The notes below the pieces were generated by a model that worked only from the letters and a program-made list of their open reading frames with translations, had not been told where the DNA came from and did not search any database. A DNA stretch of 10,510 nt from Candidatus Zixiibacteriota bacterium. Its GTDB lineage: Bacteria; Zixibacteria; MSB-5A5; JAABVY01. The stretch is from NCBI GenBank assembly GCA_014730285.1, contig WJIM01000079.1, positions 1-10,510 on the forward strand, read 5' to 3'. This document shows, in pieces, positions 1 to 6,150 of this stretch (position 1 is the first letter of the stretch; the number at the start of each line of letters is the position of its first letter). The position numbers and the translations under genes are program-made.

Positions 1-48
1 CTCGAAAAGAAATTTAATGCCTTAAGAGATGTAATAAAGAGTAAATAG
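1..48 (+). CDS. flgB: FlgB C-terminus (partial, cut by window edge)
   Basis: The first 16 codons are open and end in TAG two bases before the flgC start. They translate to LEKKFNALRDVIKSK. A short basic helix of the type K-F-x-x-L-x-x-A/V-I-K is the usual end of FlgB, a proximal rod protein of the flagellar basal body. FlgB is normally encoded directly upstream of flgC, which supports the call. Only the tail is visible, so nothing can be said about the rest of the protein or about the operon promoter, which must lie outside the window. Confidence 0.75.
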   Translation, partial: LEKKFNALRDVIKSK

Positions 49-50
49 TT

Positions 51-545
51 ATGAGTGATTTATTTTCTTCGTTAAAGATATCCGGATCGGGCCTTTCGGT
101 CAATCGACGTAAAATGAATGTGACCGCCGAGAATATTGCCAATGCGAATACTACTAAGACCAATGAAGGCGGCCCGTATAGAAAGAAAACCGTATTAGTT
201 TCCGGCAAATCTCAGGGTGTCGATTTCAATACGGAGTTGCAGCGTCACAGGATAAAATTGAATCGGACCAGCGGAGACCACTTAAAAACCAATCGTCAGT
301 ACGGAAGACATGAACTGGATATAGTCTTCCCGCAGTCTCGCGAGTCTGTTGATTCCAGGGGTGATTTCAAGATGGTATACGATCCGGCTCATCCCGATGC
401 CAATGCCGACGGCTGGGTGGAGATGCCCGACATTAATATCATTGTCGAGATGGTTAACATGATGACTGCGGCAAGAGCATACGAGGCAAACGCTTCGACT
501 CTTGAGGCCACCAAGAATATATATCAGGCCGCTTTGGATATCTAA
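51..545 (+). CDS. flgC: Flagellar basal-body proximal rod protein FlgC
   Basis: FlgC is one of the proximal rod subunits of the flagellum; it is exported through the flagellar type III apparatus and polymerises above the MS ring. The 164-aa product shows both family signatures. The N-terminal rod motif covers residues 7-48, with ISGSGLSVNRRKMNV, the ENIANANTT core (27-35) and GGPYRKK. The C-terminal part has YDPAHPDANADGWVEMPDIN (110-129), then EMVNMM and ARAYEAN (141-147) and a closing helix. It is somewhat longer than the usual 135-150 aa; the extra residues lie in the middle (about 52-100), between the two conserved helical ends. ATG at 51 follows the flgB stop by 2 nt, so translation is probably coupled. 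The family call is secure. Confidence 0.97.
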   Translation: MSDLFSSLKISGSGLSVNRRKMNVTAENIANANTTKTNEGGPYRKKTVLVSGKSQGVDFNTELQRHRIKLNRTSGDHLKTNRQYGRHELDIVFPQSRESVDSRGDFKMVYDPAHPDANADGWVEMPDINIIVEMVNMMTAARAYEANASTLEATKNIYQAALDI

Positions 546-550
546 ATTCG

Positions 551-557
551 GGGAGGA
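551..557 (+). promoter_or_regulatory. Strong ribosome binding site of the 85-aa gene
   Basis: GGGAGGA sits just before the ATG at 561, with a spacer of 3 nt after the final A (5 nt or so from the GGAGG core). It is one of the best Shine-Dalgarno sequences in the operon. This supports the 85-aa reading frame as a translated gene rather than a chance ORF between flgC and fliE. Confidence 0.7.
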
Positions 558-560
558 AGC

Positions 561-818
561 ATGAAAATAACCAATATCAGCCTTCAGACTTATCAGAGCA
601 TGAATGCTTTGAAAAGTGTGAAAAATAATGTCGCTGATGCTCCCGCCAAACAGGTTACCCGCAGCAAAAATCTGGAGGGAGCCAGCTTCTCCGATCTTCT
701 GGATAAAAAAGAAATAGAATTCCTGAATAAAAATTTTACCAAGCTCAGTGAAACCGACCGGACCGATGCTAAGAATTCCGGACGGATTCAGGGCAAAAGG
801 ATTGATATACTGGCATGA
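561..818 (+). CDS. Small protein of unknown function between flgC and fliE
   Basis: I do not recognise this 85-aa protein as a named flagellar component. It has no signal peptide, membrane helix or cysteine. The N-terminal half is polar with many Asn, Ser, Lys and Ala. A short conserved-looking block, FSDLLDKKEIEFLNKNF (residues 43-59), precedes a polar linker and a small C-terminal motif, GRIQGKRIDILA (74-85). It has a good ribosome site, begins 15 nt after flgC and overlaps fliE by ATGA (815-818), so it is embedded in the operon and likely co-translated. By position it could assist rod/MS-ring assembly or be a small export substrate; this is inference only. FlgB-FlgC-FliE are normally adjacent, so an inserted gene here is notable. 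Confidence 0.8.
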   Translation: MKITNISLQTYQSMNALKSVKNNVADAPAKQVTRSKNLEGASFSDLLDKKEIEFLNKNFTKLSETDRTDAKNSGRIQGKRIDILA

Positions 819-1162
819 GCATACAATCGATCCAGAGTGTGCGGGGAAACAGCGGATTGTCCGATCTATTGGAACGGAAGAGGACGATACCGCTTGAAAA
901 GGTTCCCGATCATACCGATGCCCTGCGGGGTGAGAAGAAAACCGAAGGGTTCAATAATCTCCTGTCCGACATGGTAAATGAGGTGAACGAGCTCCAGCAC
1001 ACGGCAGGTGATAAGGAAAAACAGTTTTTACGAGGCGAGATTTCGGACGTGCACGAGGTTATGATTGCGGGCGAGGAGGCCTCGGTCGCATTTAGTCTCC
1101 TGATGGAAATAAGAAACAAATTATTGGATGCATATAAAGAAGTGATGCGGATGCGCGCTTAA
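815..1162 (+). CDS. fliE: Flagellar hook-basal body complex protein FliE
   Basis: FliE joins the MS ring (FliF) to the proximal rod and is among the first proteins exported by the flagellar apparatus. The 115-aa product has the typical C-terminal two-thirds: FNNLLSDMVNEVNELQ (46-61), then FLRGEISDVHEVMIAGEEAS (71-90), and the closing helix with EIRNKLLDAYKEVMRMRA (98-115). Length is close to the family norm of about 100-110 aa. The first 40 residues are polar and not conserved. The ATG overlaps the stop of the preceding small gene (ATGA); there is no strong Shine-Dalgarno nearby, so initiation probably depends on translational coupling. Identification is secure. Confidence 0.96.
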   Translation: MSIQSIQSVRGNSGLSDLLERKRTIPLEKVPDHTDALRGEKKTEGFNNLLSDMVNEVNELQHTAGDKEKQFLRGEISDVHEVMIAGEEASVAFSLLMEIRNKLLDAYKEVMRMRA

Positions 1163-1174
1163 TAGGATTAAGCA

Positions 1175-2716
1175 ATGGATTTTTTGCAGAGATTCTTCGA
1201 TGGGATCAAAGCCTACGTCAAAAGATTCACCCTGACCCAGATTCTTTTGATGGCGGGCATTTTTATCGTGACTCTGGTGGGACTGCTTCTTGCCGTCGGA
1301 GCCTTCAAGTCGATGTCGTACTCGGTCTTGTATTCCGACCTTCCGGAGAAAGAAGCCGGTGAGGTCGCCACGAGCTTGAATGAGATGGGCATCGATTACA
1401 AGCTCTCAAACGGCGGAAGGACTATCAGAATTCCAGCCGAGAAAGTTCACAGCACCAGAATCACACTGGCCACCCAGGGAATTCCCACGGGAGGTTCGGT
1501 AGGATATTCCATCTTCGATAAGACAAATCTGGGTATGACCGAGTTCGTTCAGAAGGTGAATTATCGAAGAGCCCTTGAGGGCGAGCTGGCCCGGACTATT
1601 GCCGACCTGGAAGAGGTACGCGCGGCCCGGGTGCATATAGTCATTCCCGAAAAAAGGCTTTTTGAAGAGGATCAAAAAAAGACCACGGCCTCGGTGGCAC
1701 TGAAACTCTCCGGGCCGGGTTCATTGAACAAACGGCAGCTTTTCGGCATAAGCCATCTGGTGGCATCCTCGGTCGAGGGTTTGCAAACAGAAAATATTAC
1801 AATAGTGGATAACTGGGGCAACCTGCTCTCGTCACCGCAAACGGGCGATCCCATGATAGCTCTGTCGGCTACGCAGCTTGAGATGAAAAAGGCGGTTGAA
1901 TCGTATCTGGAAAGCAAAGCACAGTCGATTTTATCCGGCGCGCTGGGCAATTCGCGGGCAATCGTAAAGATCGATGCCGATCTGGATTTCGATCAGGTAT
2001 CCAAGTCAATCGAGACCTACGATCCCGATCAAACCGCCGTCCGCTCCGAGGAAAAGCAGGAGTTTACCGCAGCCGATTCATCATCATCGGTCGGTACAGA
2101 CACGCTTAATACCGGCGGACGGGAGATATCCGAACGGACGATCACGAATTATGAGGTCAGCCGTACAGTGGAGACAGTAGCCTCAAGCGTGGGAACGATC
2201 AAGAAGCTCTCTGTGGCGGTAATGGTCGACGGACACTATGAAGAAGTCGAGACCGAAAACGGTGATTTGGAACAGCAGTATATTCCCAGGGATGAGGCCG
2301 AACTGGATCAGTTATCTTCGATTGTCCAACGTGCGGTGGGATTCGACAGCACGCGCGCGGATGAATTCAGCATAGTCAATTTTGCCTTCGATACAAAAAA
2401 TCAGGTTGAGGAACAGCCGGGATTCGATTTTATGGGGCAGTACAGCCTTTACTTTGAGATAGGGAAGAAGGTCCTGATTGCAATTGGCATAATCCTGGCT
2501 TTCTTCTATGTCAAGGGTAAGGTGAAGAAGGCCGTGAAGGCGGTCGTCAAAATGTCGCCCCCGTCGCCTCCGCCGAAAAGGCCCACAAGGCCGGAGCCTG
2601 AGGAGGAAATAGAGGTTGAACCGCCCAAGCCAAAACTCGCCGATAAGATGAGGTCAATGGCTAAGGATCAGCCTGATGAGCTAACAAAAGTAATTAAAAC
2701 AATGATGTCTGAATAG
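1175..2716 (+). CDS. fliF: Flagellar MS-ring protein FliF
   Basis: FliF forms the MS ring in the inner membrane, the platform for rod, rotor and export gate. The 513-aa product has an N-terminal membrane helix (about 23-43), the YscJ/FliF ring-building region (about 47-215) with family signatures QGIPTGGSVGYSIFD (101-115) and VNYRRALEGELARTI (128-142), a second periplasmic part (about 230-405), and a second membrane helix (about 432-447). The cytoplasmic tail has a Pro/Glu-rich linker (461-487) and ends in the FliG-binding helices (488-513, KLADKMRSMA... KVIKTMMSE). Slightly shorter than the common 530-570 aa. AGGA at 1164-1167 lies 7 nt before the ATG. The gene ends 2 nt before fliG. Confidence 0.98.
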   Translation: MDFLQRFFDGIKAYVKRFTLTQILLMAGIFIVTLVGLLLAVGAFKSMSYSVLYSDLPEKEAGEVATSLNEMGIDYKLSNGGRTIRIPAEKVHSTRITLATQGIPTGGSVGYSIFDKTNLGMTEFVQKVNYRRALEGELARTIADLEEVRAARVHIVIPEKRLFEEDQKKTTASVALKLSGPGSLNKRQLFGISHLVASSVEGLQTENITIVDNWGNLLSSPQTGDPMIALSATQLEMKKAVESYLESKAQSILSGALGNSRAIVKIDADLDFDQVSKSIETYDPDQTAVRSEEKQEFTAADSSSSVGTDTLNTGGREISERTITNYEVSRTVETVASSVGTIKKLSVAVMVDGHYEEVETENGDLEQQYIPRDEAELDQLSSIVQRAVGFDSTRADEFSIVNFAFDTKNQVEEQPGFDFMGQYSLYFEIGKKVLIAIGIILAFFYVKGKVKKAVKAVVKMSPPSPPPKRPTRPEPEEEIEVEPPKPKLADKMRSMAKDQPDELTKVIKTMMSE

Positions 2717-2718
2717 AG

Positions 2719-3735
2719 ATGGCTGTAACATACGAAGAATTGACAAGTGCTCAAAAAGCGGCAATAGCTCTGATTTCTTTCGGGACTGAGCTCTCGGCGG
2801 AAGTGCTGAAAGATCTTTCGGAAACTGAACTGGAAAAGATTACGGTCGAGATTGCCAATTTGAAGGATGTGCCTTCTGAGATCGAAGAGCAGGTTATCAA
2901 GGAATGCTACGACATCTACATGGCCCGCAAATATATCTCCCAGGGCGGTGTCGATTATGCCCGCTCGGTGCTGGAAAAGGCGGTGGGCCGGACTCGTGCA
3001 GTCGATCTTCTGAAAAAGCTCGAAAGCTCGCTTACAACCACCGGTTTTGATCTTTTAAAGGGCATCGATCCGAAACAACTGGCGCAGTACTTTCAGGGCG
3101 AACATCCCCAGACAATCTCGCTGGTCTTAACCCAGCTCAATGCCCAGCAGGCCTCGGCGGTATTGACCGAACTGCCTGCCGAATTGCAGGCCGAGGTCGC
3201 CTATCGCGTTGCAACCATGGAAAAGATATCTCCGGAAATATTAAAGCAGATAGAGACCACTCTGGACTCATACTTCGGATCATCGGGTACTCGCGATCTC
3301 TCGGTATCCGGGGGAACCAAGACAATCGCCGATATACTTAACCTGGTGGAAACCTCGGCAGAGAAAAATATCCTTCAGGCCCTGGAAGCCGAGGACGCCG
3401 AACTTGCGGCTGATATCAAAAATATGATGTTTGTCTTCGAGGACATTGTACTGCTTGACGACCGCGCAATTCAGAGAATCCTGAGAGAGGTCGAGACCAA
3501 GGACCTCTCGGTTGCGCTCAAGGCCGCCAATGAAGAGGTCAAGCGCAAGATCTTTGCCAATGTCTCGGAACGTGTCAGCGTGATGATTAAAGAAGAGATG
3601 GAGTACATGGGGCCGATGAGGCTCTCAGATGTCGAGTCGGCGCAGCAGAGAATAGTAGAGACAATCAGACGACTCGAGGAACAGGGCCAGATCGTAGTAT
3701 CCGGACGCGGCGGAAAGGAAGATATCGTTGTCTAA
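2719..3735 (+). CDS. fliG: Flagellar motor switch protein FliG
   Basis: FliG is the rotor protein that binds FliF on one side, FliM below, and the stator at its C-terminal domain. The 338-aa product has the N-terminal FliF-binding domain (about 5-100), the middle domain with the EHPQT signature (128-132) that contacts FliM, and the C-terminal domain starting near MFVFEDIVLLDD (237-248). Aligning by eye with E. coli FliG, all five charged torque positions are occupied: K268, R285, E292, E293 and R301 (E. coli K264, R281, D288, D289, R297). The two acids are Glu instead of Asp. No strong ribosome site is visible; the 2-nt gap to fliF implies coupling. Confidence 0.98.
   Translation: MAVTYEELTSAQKAAIALISFGTELSAEVLKDLSETELEKITVEIANLKDVPSEIEEQVIKECYDIYMARKYISQGGVDYARSVLEKAVGRTRAVDLLKKLESSLTTTGFDLLKGIDPKQLAQYFQGEHPQTISLVLTQLNAQQASAVLTELPAELQAEVAYRVATMEKISPEILKQIETTLDSYFGSSGTRDLSVSGGTKTIADILNLVETSAEKNILQALEAEDAELAADIKNMMFVFEDIVLLDDRAIQRILREVETKDLSVALKAANEEVKRKIFANVSERVSVMIKEEMEYMGPMRLSDVESAQQRIVETIRRLEEQGQIVVSGRGGKEDIVV
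3716..3719 (+). promoter_or_regulatory. Ribosome binding site deciding the TTG start of fliH
   Basis: AGGA within GGAAAGGAAG lies 8 nt before TTG at 3728, inside the end of fliG. The next in-frame ATG (3809) would remove 27 residues and has no better site. This placement favours the TTG start and an 8-nt overlap with fliG. Confidence 0.5.
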
Positions 3736-4378
3736 GGTAATAAATCGGCCGCGCTTAATCGACACGAAGATTCGCGTAGGCCCTTCCGATGAAAAGAGCC
3801 GTGAAAGCATGGTTCCCGAATCGCAGTACAGGGAACTCGAAAAAAAAGTCGACGCCCTCGTGCAGGACGCCTATCATCGCGGTCTGCAGGAGGGGAAGCA
3901 GGGCGGATACAATCAGGGGTTGTCTGAGGGCAAGGCCGCGGCCCAGCAGGTAATAGATCAGATACAACCGGTTCTGACTGAAATAAACCGCACAAAGAAT
4001 CAAATATATACTTCCGCCGAAAAAGATATCCTCGATTTGGCCATGACAATCGCCCGCAAGCTGGTGGGAGCTCTGGCACAGGATCATCAGGAGCTGGTGC
4101 TCGATACGATAAAAAAATCACTTCCACTACTCCTGGAAAAGAGCAAATTGACTATCAAAGTCGCTCCTCAGCAGGAGGAATTTATTAAAGAGCAGTTTGA
4201 CAGTATCATGGCAATGGACAGCGATTTGAAGGAGATTACGATCGAAGCCGACAGGAGAATAAATCAGGGCGGATGTGTTCTCGAGACCTCCTCCGGACGT
4301 ATCGATGCCAGGATCGAAAAACAGCTCGAAGTTCTTACCTCCGCTCTCAAAAAACAAATTCCCAATCCTGAAGAATAG
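3728..4378 (+). CDS. fliH: Flagellar assembly protein FliH (export ATPase regulator)
   Basis: FliH is the peripheral stalk-like partner of FliI, holding the ATPase at the export gate and C-ring. The 216-aa product is recognised by its glycine repeat: G52, G56, G60, G64 and G68 are spaced by exactly three residues (GxxxG repeated four times), a hallmark of FliH helix dimers. A helical region follows (about 70-135), and then the C-terminal FliH/V-ATPase E-subunit-like domain with INQGGCVLETSSGRIDARIE (178-197). The chosen start is TTG, overlapping fliG by 8 nt. It sits between fliG and fliI as in many flagellar operons. The overall identification is secure; the exact start is less so. Confidence 0.94.
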   Translation: MSKVINRPRLIDTKIRVGPSDEKSRESMVPESQYRELEKKVDALVQDAYHRGLQEGKQGGYNQGLSEGKAAAQQVIDQIQPVLTEINRTKNQIYTSAEKDILDLAMTIARKLVGALAQDHQELVLDTIKKSLPLLLEKSKLTIKVAPQQEEFIKEQFDSIMAMDSDLKEITIEADRRINQGGCVLETSSGRIDARIEKQLEVLTSALKKQIPNPEE

Positions 4379-4380
4379 AT

Positions 4381-5778
4381 ATGAGTAATGTTCTCGCAAA
4401 ATATATCGAGACTGCCGAGAAAACCCGCACTCTCTGGCAGGATGGAAAAGTTGTCGAGGTAATAGGCCTGATCATAACCTCGACCGGACCGGCAACATCT
4501 GTGGGAGAGTTGTGCAAAATATATCCGCACCCCGATGCCGAACCGGTTTTGGCCGAAGTGGTCGGATTTCGTAAAAACAAGGTTTTGCTTATGCCTTTGG
4601 GCGAGCTATCCGGCATCAATCCCGGATCGCTGGTAGTTGCTACCGGCGATACTCTCTCGGTTGGAGTGGGGGAGGAGCTGATCGGACGGGTGATCGGCGG
4701 AATGGGCGAACCTCTGGATGGTAAAGGACCGATCAATGCATCTCAGTACCGGCCGATCTATGCCATGCCTCCCGATCCAATGTCCCGCACGAGAATCTCC
4801 GAGCCCTTGGTTACCGGTGTACGAGCTCTCGACAGCTTCGTAACCTGCGGCAAAGGACAGAGGATGGGCATTTTCGCCGGAAGCGGCGTAGGGAAATCGG
4901 TTTTGATGGGTATGATTGCCCGCAATACCCGTGCTCCGATCAATGTCATCGGCCTGATCGGTGAGAGGGGACGCGAGGTGCGAGAATTTATCGAGAAGGA
5001 TCTGGGAGAAGAAGGTCTTTCAAGATCAGTGGTCGTAAGTGTAACCTCGGATATGCCGCCCCTGGTCAAGGTCAAGGGCGCCCTTGCGGCAACCACGATT
5101 GCGGAATATTTCCGGAGCCAGGGCAGAGACGTTATTTTGATGATGGATTCGGTTACACGAATAGCAATGGCATTGCGTGAGATAGGCCTGGCGGTGGGCG
5201 AACCTCCGGCAACCAAGGGGTATACACCATCGGTCTTCACATTTTTGCCGCGCTTTCTGGAAAGGGCGGGCACCTCCAAACATGGGAGTATTACCGGCCT
5301 CTATACTGTTCTGGTTGAAGGGGATGATCTCAATGATCCGGTCTCGGACACTGTCAGATCGATTCTTGACGGCCATGTTGTACTATCGAGGAGACTGGCT
5401 AACCGCAACCATTACCCGGCAATCGAGGTGCTGGAGTCGGTTTCCCGTCTAATAGTCGATATTACAGATGATAAACATAAAAACAGTATACATAAGATGA
5501 AATCGCTGATGTCGGCGTATCATGAAGCCGAAGATTTGATTAATATCGGAGCTTACGAAAAAGGTTCCGATACAACCATTGATGAGTCGATTCAAAAAAT
5601 AGATGAGATCAATTCTTTCCTTCGTCAGGGAATTGATGAGAAGGCGAATTTCGAAGAAGATTTGAACACATTAAGGGAGCTGGCTGAGCGTGAAAAAGTT
5701 CCGGTTCAGGCTGGAAAGAGTCCTGTCTCTCAAAACAACCCTCAAAAAGCAGGCGCAAAAGGCCCTGGCCGAAGCTGA
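4381..5778 (+). CDS. fliI: Flagellum-specific ATPase FliI
   Basis: FliI is the F1-beta-like hexameric ATPase that helps unfold and load substrates at the flagellar type III export gate. Visible motifs in the 465-aa protein: Walker A AGSGVGKS (166-173), GERGREV with the catalytic glutamate region (194-200), Walker B VILMMDS (251-257), and the PPATKGYTPSVF segment (275-286). The N-terminal beta-barrel is at about 20-95. The family body ends near residue 436; the last 29 residues are a Pro/Gln/Lys/Gly-rich tail translated from DNA that also encodes the start of FliJ in another frame. Start ATG lies 2 nt after the fliH stop without a strong ribosome site, suggesting coupling. Identification is secure. 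Confidence 0.98.
   Translation: MSNVLAKYIETAEKTRTLWQDGKVVEVIGLIITSTGPATSVGELCKIYPHPDAEPVLAEVVGFRKNKVLLMPLGELSGINPGSLVVATGDTLSVGVGEELIGRVIGGMGEPLDGKGPINASQYRPIYAMPPDPMSRTRISEPLVTGVRALDSFVTCGKGQRMGIFAGSGVGKSVLMGMIARNTRAPINVIGLIGERGREVREFIEKDLGEEGLSRSVVVSVTSDMPPLVKVKGALAATTIAEYFRSQGRDVILMMDSVTRIAMALREIGLAVGEPPATKGYTPSVFTFLPRFLERAGTSKHGSITGLYTVLVEGDDLNDPVSDTVRSILDGHVVLSRRLANRNHYPAIEVLESVSRLIVDITDDKHKNSIHKMKSLMSAYHEAEDLINIGAYEKGSDTTIDESIQKIDEINSFLRQGIDEKANFEEDLNTLRELAEREKVPVQAGKSPVSQNNPQKAGAKGPGRS
5674..5679 (+). promoter_or_regulatory. Ribosome binding site for the GTG start of fliJ
   Basis: AGGGAG lies 10 nt before GTG at 5690, within the coding region of fliI. Together with the typical FliJ N-terminus read from that GTG, it supports a start deep inside fliI. 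Confidence 0.5.
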
Positions 5779-6145
5779 AAATGTAAAGCGTAAACAGCAG
5801 GGTATTCTGATAAGCCTCAATGATGAGCTCTCCGGCCGAATGGCTCAGGAAAAAAGCCGCCGTACCAAAAGGCTTGACCTTGGGAGGCTCGAGCTGGCGC
5901 AGAAGTATTTTGGACAGCTCGCGCTCTTGATCGCACATCAAACCAAAGTCCTCAAAGAAGCCGAGGCTAAAGTTGTTCATAAAAGAAAGAAGCTGCTGGA
6001 AGCCTCCAAAGAAGTTAAGAAGTTCGAGAAGCTAAAAGAGATCAGGAAGGATGAATATACACGCGAACTCGAATTAATGCTTCAGAAGGAAACCGATGAA
6101 TTCGCCAAAAACGTTCATCGGTTCAATTCACAGTCCCCACAATAG
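5690..6145 (+). CDS. fliJ: Flagellar export protein FliJ
   Basis: FliJ is the coiled-coil stalk that inserts into the FliI hexamer and contacts FlhA, with a chaperone-escort role. The 151-aa product begins KKFRFRLERVLSLK, the usual FliJ opening, and continues as a highly charged Lys/Glu/Gln-rich helix to the end, with no membrane segment. Length fits the family (about 145-150 aa). It starts at GTG 5690, in the +1 frame relative to fliI, and overlaps fliI by 89 nt. No later start would keep the conserved FRFRLERVL segment. It is the last flagellar gene of the run; fliK, flgD or flgE, often found next, are absent, and a convergent gene follows after 5 nt. Confidence 0.93.
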   Translation: MKKFRFRLERVLSLKTTLKKQAQKALAEAENVKRKQQGILISLNDELSGRMAQEKSRRTKRLDLGRLELAQKYFGQLALLIAHQTKVLKEAEAKVVHKRKKLLEASKEVKKFEKLKEIRKDEYTRELELMLQKETDEFAKNVHRFNSQSPQ

Positions 6146-6150
6146 AACTG

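Noticed and set aside
3732..4127. Minus-strand frames (110 and 131 aa) inside fliH
   Set aside because: Both are antisense to a clearly recognised FliH, overlap each other in different frames and show no family features.
4758..5279. A 173-aa open frame on the minus strand inside fliI
   Set aside because: It lies wholly antisense to the conserved ATPase core, has no ribosome site and reads as low-complexity Arg/Pro/Thr/Ser sequence, a shadow of fliI codon use.
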